Program-made: the position numbers and the translations under genes
Assembly (NCBI GenBank): GCA_028554755.1
Contig: JAPTOF010000014.1
Location: 2,976,001 to 3,040,000 of the forward strand
Direction: 5' to 3'
Length of the DNA: 64,000 nucleotides
From: Cordia subcordata
Taxonomy: Eukaryota > Streptophyta > Magnoliopsida > Boraginales > Cordiaceae
Notes under the pieces: generated by a model
Told to the model about the DNA's origin: nothing
Databases searched by the model: none
Seen by the model: the letters and a program-made list of their open reading frames with translations, nothing else
Part shown: piece by piece, positions 22,801 through 34,528 of the stretch
Layout of the letters: every line of letters starts with the position of its first letter
How positions within the stretch are numbered: the stretch's first letter is position 1

Positions 22801-23073
22801 TTAGAAAGTATTAGTGATTTACCTAGTTCATTAGAGGGCCTTCTTGAACTTCGCTCTTAGTGCCGTGTCAGGCATTAGAAAGAGCCACCGTGAGTATGTC
22901 TTCTGGAACCATGCCATCATTTATGGAAAACAAGATACTCACTGCTTTTGAATGACCGATGCTTTTAATCTTGAGCATATGTGGATGAACTGACGAAGTT
23001 AGGGTGTAGCACTTTGATGTACCATGAGAAGAGGTCTTAAGTGATAAGATTGTCTGCGTTGCATGTTGGGTGT
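22801..23073. other. Unassigned flank of gypsy element 1
   Basis: Target DNA of the insertion at 23,074; its last five bases GGTGT are the left target duplication. A short minus-strand frame (22,868-23,092) runs across the LTR boundary and is not recognised. Confidence 0.4.
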
Positions 23074-24756
23074 TGATGTGGATTCCAAGCACAAGCCTTA
23101 GAATTAGCTTGTAAGTGAGCGGGTCATTAGTAGCCTAGCGTGTGAGTAGGGGCCGTATTCCTCAGGGAGGCTATCCGTATATGGTTCTAAGTGAAAGTGT
23201 GTCCTACACTAGATACATATGGTCCTACCTACTCTTTTTAGGGGTTTTGGATTAATTGAAGCTTTAATATAAACCTAAACTAAAAGGAAGGTAAACCTAA
23301 CTAACGGGAATGGAGATATAAACAAGCGACGGAAGTGGGAATCTATAAGGTTTTGGGAAAACTTAGGCGTGATTGCTCTTTTGGAATGGGTTTAGGTTCC
23401 TATCCTTACTTTGAGGTTATTAGTGGTTTGTTTACTCTAATTGCGGGCTTAGTTTACTAGTTTTACTACTTTTAGCTCCTGGTGCAACTCTGTCCGTAAT
23501 CGTGCCCAATTAGAAGTATAGGTTTGTCATGACTAACTAGGGCCTTTGAGTCTAATATCTAAGTCCTTTAGATGTTGATTAATTTCCTAATAGAGAGTCT
23601 AACCTTTTAGTTTTGTCTCAAACTAGAGATTAAGTCCCGTAGGTCAAACAAGTGATAGTGGTACCTTTTTAGCCATGTTTCATGCTAGAGGTGATTACCT
23701 ACTATATTAAAGGCATTAAAAGAACAATTAATCAATACAAATGTAGTTGCAAGTAAGGCTCTTGCCATTAGCATGGATTAAGGCTAAGGTGAGGCCACTA
23801 CTATTAGTATCTAAGCACAAATTACACATGCAAACTCATAGATGCATTTCGTCAAACACTTTGACATGTTTAATCTCAAGCAATAGATATATAATAACAA
23901 AGCATATATATATAACCATCAATATCTCAAAACAAGTATTTAGATCCTTAACCCATTACAAAAATAGAAACCATCCCTAATTTAGAGCTAATCGTGCATA
24001 GTATAAACAAGAATAAAGAGAAGAATGAAAAGCTCCCTCATTATCCTTACTTGCTATTTACAAATCTTGCTTTAAAACCATCCAGATCCTTGTTTGATCC
24101 TCAAATCCAAGCTTGTTTAGGGATGGAATTGATGTGGGATTGAGTGTTTGAGATGGGTGAGTGATGGAATTAGGGTTTTGTATAATGGGTATGAAGTAGG
24201 TGTGTGAATATTGGGTGTTAATTCCCCTAATTTTTGCTTAAAAATGCATTTTTATAGGCATTTCTTGCGCACAACCGAGGGCCTAGCCGAAAGATCATCC
24301 TAAAGAGGAGGTCAACCGACCAAAATGAGGGAGTCACTAACTAGGCTAGGGGCCTAGGCCAGAGACTCGCCTTTGTAGGGAGGTTCGACCGGCCTCTCCA
24401 GTTTATGCCCTAATTTTCGCTGTTTTGCGCTCGTCTTCTCCGCTTGCTTTATGCTTCATTTAGGAGCCTCCAAAATGCCTTTTCTTTATTTCTTTATCTT
24501 CGAAGCACCTCTAAACTTCACTCCATGTCCCAAGCATCATCAATGAAGCTATGGCCATCACTCTAAATCTCCCCTAAAAACACAAAAATAAGCACTCAAT
24601 GTAGCATTTTTACTATAAATTCAACTATAAACATTTATATCCTCATATGCACAAATATGATATAAATACCACATTAAAGCTATCTAATAAGCACAAAAAC
24701 ACCTCTACAAATATAGGAAAATGCAAGAACAAACACGGCGAAACCAAGACACATCA
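23074..24756 (-). repeat. 3' LTR of gypsy element 1
   Basis: 1,683 bp. Ends ...GACACATCA on the plus strand, beside the polypurine tract. TATA-like CTATAAAAA (minus) at 24,249-24,257 lies next to a GGTC/GACCG-rich array at 24,279-24,405. Confidence 0.88.
24279..24405 (-). promoter_or_regulatory. GACCGGCC-type array upstream of TATA, gypsy element 1
   Basis: Degenerate copies (GGTCAACCGACC, GGTTCGACCGGCC, GCCTAGGCC) lie on the upstream side of the minus-strand TATA box at 24,249-24,257. The matching array in the other LTR is at about 31,189-31,300. Confidence 0.45.
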
Positions 24757-24794
24757 ACACCCCCAAACCTTCTCCTTGCTTATTCCCAAGCAAG
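24757..24794 (-). promoter_or_regulatory. Polypurine tract with upstream hairpin, gypsy element 1
   Basis: Minus strand: an inverted repeat CTTGCTTGGGAATAAGCAAG (24,775-24,794; stem CTTGCTT/AAGCAAG), then GGAGAAGGTTTGGGGGTGT ending exactly at the LTR. A second copy of the module lies about 0.94 kb upstream at 25,694-25,735. Confidence 0.75.
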
Positions 24795-25693
24795 ACTAAA
24801 CCTAAGTTTATGTCAAAGTTGCTAAAGAGGGTTGCCAAAAGTATTGACTTGCTATCTTAGTGAATCTAAGGGCTATGAAGGGGTCATTCCTTTCCTAGAA
24901 GTGGTCTTCAAGCCTTTTCAAATCCTCCCCTTACTCACAAGGGGTCTTACAACTCACTGGAACTTCCCAAGTAGTTATAACCGCCACAAACCTAGAAGTC
25001 CAACACATACACTCAGGATATTGATACTTCGTTTCCCCTTACCTAACGTGACTTCTCAACATACACATACCCTCAAAGATACAACGAGAAAGAAGAAACA
25101 ATCACAATGGCTCATAAATGTCGTAAGTGCCTTATTCACAATACAATGGAAGGACGAAAAGGGAAACTTGTGCCAAGTTGACATTGTGTCACTTTTCACT
25201 TTATTCAATGAACTTCACTTTTTCAATCTTTTTGGTACCTTTTGGTTTTTTTTCACATTTTTTATTTTTTTTTCACCTTTTGCCTTTTTTCATTTTTTTG
25301 GTCAATTTTTCAATGCATAACATAAACAAGAAGAAAAGAAAAAGAAAGGCTAAGGCACATTAAAAAGAACCTATCAAGAAAGGGGCATTATCAACAACCT
25401 TCTAAAACACTTTCTTCAACCAAGTTATAGGGCAACTACAAGGTACATTCTTAGAAGTGCCTACTCCCCACAGTTTTGAAAAGACATCTCCTCAAAGTCC
25501 CTGTTCTCCCTCTATTCTATTCACTCCCCACAATATAATCTTATCTTCTCTAGTCAATTAAGTAAATGACAAGAGCCAACACACCAATCAACAAAGAGAT
25601 AAACTACTATATATGCACAAAAATCGAAAAAATCTCACCATTTTTAAGAAAATAATGCAAATCTACCCTAAAAAAAGCATAAACAAGACCTAA

Positions 25694-25735
25694 CTCCCAT
25701 ATCCCTAAATCTAAGCTTTGCTTGTCCTCAAGCAA
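25694..25735 (-). promoter_or_regulatory. Internal second hairpin/purine module, gypsy element 1
   Basis: Minus strand TTGCTTGAGGACAAGCAA (25,718-25,735) is a perfect 7-bp stem with an AGGA loop. It is followed by a purine-rich GCTTAGATTTAGGGATATGG. It repeats the layout of the true polypurine tract. Confidence 0.6.
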
Positions 25736-25850
25736 CTAAAACAAAACCTCACAACAAGCAAGTAAGCATCACAAAGCATGTAAGGGAGGTGGGGAAGGGT
25801 TAGATAAGAGGGGAACAAGTAGAGAAATGATAGATACAACCTTGTGTAGC

Positions 25851-26396
25851 ATGAAACTGCGTGTGCCATGTTTTGATAATAGCATCCATTAACTTCCTTT
25901 GTACCTAATTTTTGCTCAAGTCGAAAAGATCTACAAAGGAAATGAACAAACATGACATAAGAAGCACAACTATAATTTGAAATTTTTAGGAGAAGACTAC
26001 CTAATAAAAATTTTTTGCACGAGTTTGCAAATAACTAGTATTATATATTTCAAAGCGACATTTAATTTTGAGAGAAAAAGGGAAAAAATAAAAAAATATA
26101 TATATTGGAAGATCCACATTTAATTTCAAATGAAACTGCGTGTGCCATGTTTTGATAATAGCATCGATTAACTTCCTTTGTACCTAAGTTTTGCTCAAGT
26201 CGAAAAGATCTACAAAGGAAATGAATAAACACGACATAAGAAGCACAACTATAATTTGAAATTTTTAGGAGAAGACTACCTAATAAAAATTTTTTGCACA
26301 AGTTTGCAAATAACTAGTATTATATATTTCAAAGCGACATTTAATTTTGAGAGAAAAAGGGAAAAAATAAAAAAATATATATATTGGAAGATCCAC
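25851..26396. repeat. 279-bp tandem duplication
   Basis: ATGAAACTGCGTGTGCCATG occurs at 25,851 and 26,130, and TATTGGAAGATCCAC closes both copies. The two are nearly identical over about 267 bp. An internal part (AGACTACCTAATAAAAATT...ACTAGTATTATATA) resembles 219-285. Confidence 0.9.
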
Positions 26397-26594
26397 TTTG
26401 AAAGCCTACTTAATCTTGAGAGAAAAAGTGGGAAAAATTAGAAAAAAATAAAAAACCAAAAAAAATAATGACAAGGCTTTATGTATGGAAAGCATTAGAC
26501 AGGAGGGAAACAAAAATGAAAAGACAAGAAATAAAAACAAAATGTACTAAGAAAACCAAAAGTAAAGAACTCATTACGAAATTCTAAATATCAA

Positions 26595-26645
26595 AATTCT
26601 AAGGTGGCTCTTAGTAGCGTTGGATTTTATACCCCCAGTCGAGCG
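26595..26645 (-). other. Conserved 3' non-coding motif, gypsy element 1
   Basis: Sequence around GGTGGCTCTTAGTAGCGTTGG corresponds to CTACTAGGAGGCAACC-type motifs at 35,972-36,025 and 56,218-56,268 in the sister elements. It sits shortly after the last coding segment in all three. Confidence 0.55.
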
Positions 26646-26806
26646 GTAATGCTAGGGCCAGTGGTGCTTAAAGTCCTTAGGCACATAGTTCTAAATAAGC
26701 AAAGCAACATAGAAAAAAGCAGCATATGGATGCAACAAATGAAAAATGTGATCAATACCACACATTTGATGCCTCAAAGATTTAAACTCTCACCCTAAAA
26801 ATGTGC

Positions 26807-27331
26807 TCAATGGATCATGCTGGGTATTCTCAGATAAAGAAATGGATTAGAAAATATGCATCTTATGGGATAGGTTGTAACAAATGGCACAACAACATAC
26901 TCTTCTATGCTTGGGTCGAACACTCGAATCTCTTCTCTCAAATTCAATTCACTAATGGCTAACCTATACTCTAGCAGAATCCAAGGAGAACATGAAACAT
27001 TATCCTCTATATGGTCAGAAGTAAGGGGCACAGATGTGGACTCTGAAAGGGTAGGAAGCACACTTAGTGGAAGCTCAGAACTACTCTTAGCTAGGCAAGG
27101 ATCTATACCAATAGTCTCACTAGATTTAAGAGTAAGTGAGAATATGAAAGATGTATTCAATTCAGAAAGAGAGATGCTAGAGTTAATTGGAGCAATAATC
27201 TCATCAAGCTTACCAATATTGCTCGGGGCTAGGATTGAATCAAAGGACTCGTCGACATGGGAATCAGGTGTATCTACTGAGTAAAGCACATCACTCTCTA
27301 AGTGAGTCTTACTAAAAGCCTCAAAATTCAA
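26807..27331 (-). pseudogene. Uncharacterised region downstream of protease, gypsy element 1
   Basis: An open block of 174 codons is rich in Ser, Glu and Ile (SLSELNTSFIFSLTLKSSETIG). It continues from the protease-side frames and ends in a YPIRCIFSNPFLYLRIPS segment. In autonomous Athila elements an acidic spacer of this kind lies between protease and RT. Here no RT follows. No domain is recognised. Confidence 0.5.
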
Positions 27332-28338
27332 CTGCTTGATAATCGTGTCGGCACGAGTCTATCTTCTAAGGATAAGAAAGAATCATGGGAATCATCGACA
27401 CTAAAAGCAATAGACTCTATAAAGAAGCAATTCTCCTCGTCACCTATTCTATCCGTAGTGGTATATTCAGCACCCCTAACCTTTGCTTTCAAATTCCCAA
27501 ATGTAAACTCAATGATCCCTGTCCTACAATGAATCATTGTATCAATAGTCACTAAAAATGGTCCGTCCAAAAGGATAGGTGTCATGTTCCTAGTGTCATG
27601 ACGTGGATGCATGTCTAAAACATTGAAATCCATGTGATAATAGAATTCTCCAACTTTAATAGTGACATCCTCAACTATCCCTTGAGGTCTCTTCTCACTC
27701 CTATCAGCTAACTATAAAATCACACTGGTAGGCTTTAATGCCCCCAAACTTAGACATTTATAAACTGTGAAAGGAATAAGATTGACATTAGAACCTAAAT
27801 CATGCAAGGCATGGGATACCGGGTAATCATTAATAGCACAAGAGATAGTAAAAGCTCCAGGATCACTAAGCTTGGGCGGACTACACATAGTACAAATGCT
27901 ACTAACCCTTTCCGTAAGTTTTACCTTCTTAGGTAGGTGGGTGGCCTGTCTCTTCCTAATGCACAAATCTCTAAAGAATTTGGCCTCAACTAAATGTAAA
28001 GTGACGTTGATATCCTTAAAGGGCTCTAAAATCCTCAATTCTTTGTCATCCTGAACTTTCTTGGGCCTCTCTAATGCTAAGGGAAAAGGAACTCTAGGAG
28101 TGACATTATGAGATTTAACAACCTCTTTCCTTTCTCTACGTTGTGGATCACTACTCATCTCAATGAGATTTCTCTCTTTCTCTTTAAACTCTATAGTCTT
28201 CTTTTTAGGTACACTAGTCTCCCCATCAACGCATGTTATTTTAGGCCTAGCTCTACTCATGGACTCTCTCACCTGATTATCTATAACTCTACCACTTCCC
28301 AAGGTTGTGATGGCCGTAGCTTGTACGTAATCACTCAA
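27328..28338 (-). pseudogene. Gypsy element 1 aspartic protease region
   Basis: 27,712-28,338 ends with KLSDPGAFTISC...LHDLGSNVNLIPFTVY, in which DLGSNVN is the Athila-type protease active-site region. 27,328-27,633 continues with DFNVLDMHP...TPILLDGPFLVTIDTMI, the second half of the fold. A stop lies between at 27,63x-27,71x. The same order is seen in the 48.3-kb element. The enzyme would process Gag. Confidence 0.8.
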
Positions 28339-29368
28339 AGAAAGGTAAGAAGTGCTACAAGGATCTCTAAGACTTGGCTTAGGATAAATAGGTAGTCTCC
28401 CTGGGTTTGTATGATTAAATTGTTTAGCAAGATGTCCTAATTAGGCCTTTAAGTCTCCTATCGTACTCTGAAACATCTACTGTTGGGCCCGTATCATCTC
28501 AGCAAGTAAATCAAACCTATGGTCAACTATAGGCTAAACAGGTGGAGTTGAACTAATGGGAGTAAACTGGAATGACTACTATGAAGAATTATGATACCTT
28601 AGTTTAGAAACTACTTGATGAAACCCTGGAGGACTAGGTAGTGATGGACTAGGATAATTCTGGAATGAATAAGAAGAATTTGTGTTGTTGTGAGCCTCCA
28701 CTGTCTTAGAATAATCATGCCACCCAAGTTCAAGTATATGAGAAGAAGTGAATGAATGACCTTGATTGGCGAGAACGTATTCTTGCATAATCTTAGGGAA
28801 CTAAGGGGCAAAAGGGCATGCTACAGTGGTATGACTAGACTCAAAGCATAAGGCACATACCTCAACAAGACTTGGGGAATAAGCAAAAGATGCACTAAGA
28901 GTGCACCTACAAGTGGATGTAGTACCTATTGACACAAACTAATCAGACTTCCTAGCGAAAGCTCTTACCTCAGCAACTAAATCATAACTCGAGTCAACAC
29001 CAAACACAATACTAGGGTTGGTATCCCTAATTGCCTTCTCAACTCTCTCAAAATTAGCATTCTGGAATGAGTCCTTAGCCACATTCTCTAATTTTGACCA
29101 TGCCTCTTCGGGTGTCAAATCATAGAACCCCCACCACTCAAAGCATTAATCATCAACCTATAGGGTGAAGTCAAGCCTAAGTTGAAAAACTAGAGCAATT
29201 CATGTAAATCATACCCGTGATGTAAGCATTGATGACAAAGCTCATTGAATCTCTCCTAAGTTTCATGAAAGGGTTCTAACTCTTATTGTCAAAATGCCAT
29301 GATCTCGACCCTAAGAGTGGTCATCCTAGCTATGGGGAAAAATATTTAAAGGAACATAACTTGGATTT

Positions 29369-29701
29369 CTAACTAGTGATAGATTTGTGAGGAAAAGACA
29401 TAATCCATTGCTTCACTTTATCTTTCAAATAGAATGTGAACAATATAAGCCTAACATTCTCAGAAGAGACATCCCTAAAATTAATGGTGGAGCATACCTC
29501 AACAAATGCACCTATATGCGTATAAGGATTCTTATTACAGCCATAGAATGATGGAAGCATTTGTAAGGTCTCGAGCCTAATCTTAAAGGTCGCATCTTCT
29601 ACGGTCGGTAGTTGAATAGACACGTGGGGTTGATAAGTATCAGGCGTAAGAAATTGCCTTAAGGTCTTAGCTCTAGGAGGATCGGGATTAGGATTAGCCA
29701 T
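29369..29701 (-). pseudogene. Gypsy element 1 gag N-terminal region
   Basis: Starts MANPNPDPPRAKTLRQFLTPD and continues KIRLETLQMLPSFYG...FVEVCSTINFRDVSSENVRLILFTFYLKDKVKQWI, the usual Athila gag capsid region. It is about 300 bp inside the 5' LTR. The remaining gag to 28,400 is broken by many stops. Confidence 0.78.
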
Positions 29702-29977
29702 CTATTCCAAATGTGCAAGAAAACCATATTCTCTTTCCCCACATCAACCCCTGAAATTTCAATTCGACAAGCAACTACCTACCATAAACACCAAGATCCT
29801 AAGAAAAACATAAAACAAAGCACAAATGCAAAAAATAAGCTAAACTAGAAAAATCAAAATTAAGTAAAATTAACAAATAATGAAAATAGATATATACATG
29901 ATAAACAAACAAGAAATGTATATACAACATGCAACTAATGAAAAACACAAAAAAACAAAGAAACCAACAACCGTGTC

Positions 29978-29995
29978 TCCTCGGCAACGGCACCA
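29978..29995 (-). promoter_or_regulatory. Primer-binding site, gypsy element 1
   Basis: Minus strand TGGTGCCGTTGCCGAGGA lies six bases inside the 5' LTR. It is a slight variant of the TGGCGCCGTTGCCGGGGA primer site used by Athila and Tat elements. Confidence 0.8.
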
Positions 29996-30001
29996 AAAAC
30001 T

Positions 30002-31655
30002 TGATGAAAATTACAAGCACGAGGCTTAAAATTAGCCTGCAAGTGCATGGGTCGTTAGTAACCTAGTATGCGAGTACAGGGTCGTATTTCTTGGGGAGGC
30101 TATCCGTGTATGGTTCTAAGTAAAAGTGCATCCTAAACATGGTCTAACCTACCTTTTTAGGGTTTTTGGATTGATTGACGCTCTAAATTAAACTTAAACT
30201 AAAAAGAAAGTAAATCTAACTAAAGGGAATAAAGGTATAAACAAGCTATGGAAGTGGGAATCTACAAGGTTTTGGGGGAACTTAGGGGTGATTGCTCTTT
30301 TGGAATGGGTTTACATTCCTATCCTTATTTTGAGGCTATTGGTGGTTTATTTAGTCTAATTGCGGGCTTAGTTTACAAGTCTTACTATTTCTAGCTATCG
30401 ATACAACCCTATCCCTAATTGGGCCCAATTAGAAGTATAGGTTTGGCCTAACTAGCTAGGGCTTCTGGGTCTAGTATAAGTCCTTTAGCTATTGATTAAT
30501 TTCCTAATAGGGAGTTTAACTTTTTAGTTTTGTTTCAAACTAGAGATTAAGTCCCTTAGGTCAAACAAGTGATACTACTACCCTTTTAGCCATGTTTAAT
30601 GCTAGAGGTGATTACTTATTATATTATAGGGATTAAGAGCACAATTAATCAATGCAAATATAGTTACAAGAAGGGCTCATGCCATTAGCATAGATTAAGG
30701 CTAAGGTGAGCCATTATTATTAGCATTTAAGCACAAATCACATATGCAAACTCACAGAGACATTTTATCAAACACTTTGACATGTTTAATCTTAAGATAT
30801 ATAAGAACAAAGCATGTACATATAATCATCAATATCTTCAAACAAGTATTTAGATCCTTAACCCATTAGAAAAATAGCAATCATCCTTAATTTAGAGCTA
30901 ATATAGCATAGTATAAACAAGAATAAAGAGAAGAATGAAAAGGGCCCTCATTATACTTGCTTGCTCTTTACAAATCTTGCTTTAAAACACTCCACATCCT
31001 TGTTTGATCCTCAAATCCAAGCTTGTTTATGGATGGAATTGATGTGGGATTGAGTGTGTGAGATGGGGAAGTGATGGAATTAGGGCTTTGTGTAGTGGGT
31101 ATGTGAAGATTGGGTGTTAATTCCCGTAATTTTTGCTTAAAAGTGCACTTTTATAGGCTTTTCTCAGGTATAGTGAGGGTCTAGCCAGGGGACCAGCCTA
31201 AAGAGGAGGTTGACTGGCCAAAATGAGGGAGTTATTGACTAGGCCAGAGGCCTAGGCCGGGGGACTAGCCTCTAAAGGGGTTTTGACTGGCCTTTCCAGT
31301 TTATGCCTCAAGTTTTGCTATTTTGCACTCGGTCTTCTATGTTTGCTTCATGCTTTATCTGGGAGCCTCCAAAGCACCTTTTCTTCATTTCTTTTATCTT
31401 TAGAACACCTCTAAACTTTGCTCCACTTGCCAAGCATCATCAATTGAGCTCCGATCATCACTTCAAAACTCACATAAAAACACAAGAATAAGTACTTAGT
31501 GTAGCATTTTCACTATAAACTCAACTATGAATATTTATATCCTTATATGCACTAATATGATATAAATACCACATTAAGGCTATCTAATAAGCATCAAACA
31601 CCTCTAAAAACACACGAAAATGTAAGAACAAATACGACCAAACCAAGACACATCA
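30002..31655 (-). repeat. 5' LTR of gypsy element 1
   Basis: 1,654 bp partner of 23,074-24,756. TATA-like TTTTATAG (plus-strand reading) at 31,149 with the GACTGGCC-type array at 31,189-31,300. Confidence 0.88.
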
Positions 31656-32166
31656 GGTGTTGTGTTCTAATCAATCAGGATATGCAAGTCAATAGTAAAG
31701 TCTATGTGCCCCTTGGATTTGTCCTATTGGTCATCATAAATCTAGATCGAGTGATATTACCCTTCAAGGGTATATTAATCATTTGGCTTATGGGTTACTC
31801 CTTAGATCAAAGAGATCCATGACTAGTTGGTGATCACTATCTTCGACTAGAGATTTCAAGGTTCTAGATGTTGTCTTGGAGGTAATAGTGCCTTTTAGAT
31901 CGGCCTTGACTACGAGTATACATAGAAGGGCATTTTGGTCATTTTGCTCGATTGGTCAAAGACAAAGGTTACTTCACGTAATAAGCTCCTGCCTAGCCAC
32001 TAGTTATTCTTAGAGTGTGGCTTTGGTCTTTTGGTGGAATAGACCAGGGTCAAAATGGCCACGATGTCGCCAAATCGGTGGTAAGAGCATTTTGGTCATT
32101 TTAGGAGCCAAGGGTAATTATGGCTTTTGGTTTCTCCACTAGCCATTACTCTATTGGATACATAAT
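31656..32166. other. Unassigned sequence between gypsy element 1 and the Tat LTR
   Basis: Starts with the right target duplication GGTGT. GGGCATTTTGGTCATTTTG-like phrases occur at 31,926 and 32,088. It could be the end of the Tat LTR or older element sequence; no coding evidence. Confidence 0.35.
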
Positions 32167-33313
32167 TGCAGAAATTAATATATGAGTTACTTAAATAAGA
32201 TTTAAAATTTAGAAATTAAGATGGGATTTAATTATCCGAGTCTTCTTAATGTAACTCATAAATATCTTAATTGGATAAATGAGGATTGTGGAAGGAGATT
32301 TCTATAATCACACGAACAAGATTGATCGGGCTCCAATAACTTGCAAGACTAGGGAACCAAAGTAAGCCGTGAAAAATCTTGACACCGATGTGGTGCCGGC
32401 CAAATATTCTCCGACGCTCAAGTCAATATCAGAATAGTAGAAAACAATTTTCTATAGTAGTGGAGAATGTATCTTTTATTTTTGAAGGCCCCCTTTCCTC
32501 CATTTGTAAGATACTCTTTTATAACCTTTGAGACGGAAGAGTCCCTTACAGCTTCAAGTTTCTGAGCATATCCTAATCGATTTTTGCTAGTTGTTGTGTT
32601 TAGCTTCATTGTATCTAGATCATGTATAACCTCCCCTTATGCATATCCTTACCCGGTTGCAGCCATGCCCTGGTATCTCAGAAGTCTAGGCAGTCCTGGC
32701 CCTGATCTTGGGCCTCTCAACACGTGGCCCAATTAACTAGTCCTTGGACCAAGCATGACTATGGACTTTATCAGGCCCAGCAGCTTTTAGCCCATACAGT
32801 TTGTCCCCCCACTCTTTAAGTTGAGATTCTTCAATTTAGAGAGTAGTACTTGCTTCTGCATGACATGCTAGGATAGCTACGCACGTAAGCTTTGCCGTAA
32901 GCTTTTGCCGTAAGGACGTCTGATGTGTGCTATTCATATCGAGTTTTACACCCGTAAGCGTACGGATCATTCGTGGTATAGTGGATTTGAGTGCGGGTAT
33001 CGTCTCCACAGGGAGGCTATCTTAGTTTAGTCTCTATGTGCTCAGGCGCCTTAAACTAGCTACGTGCGTGTGTATGCTTACTTTTGGATGGAAGGGAGCT
33101 CGAAAAGAAGAAAATAAAAACTAATCTATGGAGGAACCTAAAGGAGCCAAACTAAGGAAGAAAAAAAACTAACAAAGAAGAAGGGGACCTAGGGTGATTA
33201 CATTGCAACAAGACTTGGGCTATATAATGAATGAGGTCTATCTAAGGCTCGGGACTTCTATTTCCGTTGTGTTGATCGAGGGCTCTCTTAACCAATACTA
33301 GTGGTTTAACCCG

Positions 33314-33574
33314 TTAGCTGGATTTAAAGCTAAGGGCCAATTCCTCCTAGCCTACGCAATCCGTGCTTAGAACTTATCCTCTTGGCTGAATTTAAAGCCA
33401 AGGACTAGCACCTAAACACTACGTGACATTAAGGCTCGATTAACAAACACTAACGTGGGCGAGGGATACTCTAGTCTTGGTTAACTTATCCACTTGGCTG
33501 GATTTAAAGCCAAGGATTAGCACCTAAACTCGACTAAGCATAGCATGTAACCTATTAGCTGAATTTAAAGCTAA
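33314..33574. repeat. Four 20-nt hairpins in 3' LTR of gypsy element 2
   Basis: TTAGCTGGATTTAAAGCTAA (33,314-33,333), TTGGCTGAATTTAAAGCCAA (33,382-33,401), TTGGCTGGATTTAAAGCCAA (33,494-33,513) and TTAGCTGAATTTAAAGCTAA (33,555-33,574). Each has a 6-bp stem; the third base A or G is matched by T or C in the other arm. Confidence 0.85.
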
Positions 33575-34097
33575 AGCCTATTCTACTAAGCAAAGCCATG
33601 AGATTAAGCACAATCACATCACCCATATAAGTAGATAAGAGCATTTGAAGCACAAATAACACATGCATATTCACTTAGGCATTTTAACAAACACATAGAC
33701 ATGTTTAATTTCCAATACATAGGCATATTGAATCATGCCATAAATTTTTGTAAACAAACATGTATTAAGAGCCAAAGATCTACACAAATCCATTATTCGA
33801 AGCCCTAATCTAATATACAACAACAATCAACCCTAAATCTAGCCTAATCTAGCAACATATTTATAAGAAATAGAGAAAGAACAAGAAGAACTTCCCTAAA
33901 TTCTTGCTTCCAAATTTGTACAAATCCTTCAAATCTTTGTTTATTGCTTCAATCCTAGCTTGGTGTGGGCTTTAGATGGTGGTTTAGGGTGTTTGGTGAA
34001 GTGGGAAAAGGGTTAGGATTTATTAGGGTCTTAAAAACAAAAGTTCCTTCCCTGAAAATGAGCTGAAACGAGCAATTTATAAACAGCTTCAACGCAT

Positions 34098-34212
34098 AGC
34101 CGGTCGACCGGCTCCTCTTTCTTACTCGACCGGCTTCAATCATGATGCTTTCTGGAATGGCCGGTCAACCTAGACGGTGGACGGGCTCTTCTTCTAAGTT
34201 GACTGGCTGGAT
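34098..34212 (-). promoter_or_regulatory. CCGGTCGACCGG array, 3' LTR of gypsy element 2
   Basis: AGCCGGTCGACCGGCT is a perfect 16-bp palindrome at 34,098-34,113, followed by diverged copies. The TATA box TTTATAA lies at 34,076, about 20 bp away on the transcription side. Confidence 0.65.
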
Positions 34213-34491
34213 CAGAATGATCTCTTCTTTATTCCTTTTCTTCCGGTCTTCATCCGTTAGCTCATTTCATCCGTTAGCTCATTTCTTCCTCGCATAAGCT
34301 TGAACCCTTCTAAAACACTCCTAAAACATGGAATATAACACTTAGTGTAGTATTTATGCATCTAAATACATTATGTACAAATATTAACAAATATGCATAA
34401 ACGTTGTACTAAGTGCACTCAATTATGCTCTAACCACCCTTAAATATGCATGCAAAAACTAGATGCAAATACGCACAAATGACACACATCA

Positions 34492-34528
34492 ACACCCCCA
34501 AACCTTCCCTTTGCTTGTCCTCAAGCAA
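34492..34528 (-). promoter_or_regulatory. Polypurine tract with hairpin, gypsy element 2
   Basis: Minus strand TTGCTTGAGGACAAGCAA (34,511-34,528; perfect stem, AGGA loop), then AGGGAAGGTTTGGGGGTGT up to the LTR. Confidence 0.8.

Larger units (their letters stand above)
23074..31655 (-). mobile_element. Athila-type gypsy element 1, gag-protease only (non-autonomous)
   Basis: Complete ends: LTRs 23,074-24,756 and 30,002-31,655, both TG...CA with TGATGT termini, flanked by GGTGT at 23,069-23,073 and 31,656-31,660. The internal region is only 5,245 bp. It holds gag and protease but no RT, RNase H or integrase motifs anywhere. Such gag-only elements (TR-GAG) need an autonomous partner. It shares primer site type, polypurine tract and 3' non-coding modules with the Athila-type element at 48.3 kb. 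LTRs differ at many positions, so the insertion is not recent. Confidence 0.88.
32921..34491 (-). repeat. 3' LTR of gypsy element 2
   Basis: 1,571 bp. Contains four hairpins of the TTRGCTGRATTTAAAGCYAA type (33,314; 33,382; 33,494; 33,555), a CCGGTCGACCGG array at 34,098-34,212 and TATA TTTATAA (34,076, minus-strand sense). Confidence 0.93.

Noticed and set aside
25127..25363. Phe-rich plus-strand frames near 25.1-25.4, 34.9-35.1 and 56.7-57.2 kb
   Set aside because: They arise from T-rich or A-rich tracts in the conserved 3' non-coding region and differ in frame among the three elements.
26907..27532. Plus-strand frames opposite the protease region of gypsy element 1
   Set aside because: The minus strand carries the recognisable protease motifs; the plus frames are complementary shadows.
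33314..33574. CRISPR-like array from regularly repeated palindromes
   Set aside because: Spacing is irregular, repeats are only 20 nt and variable, and the context is a plant LTR.
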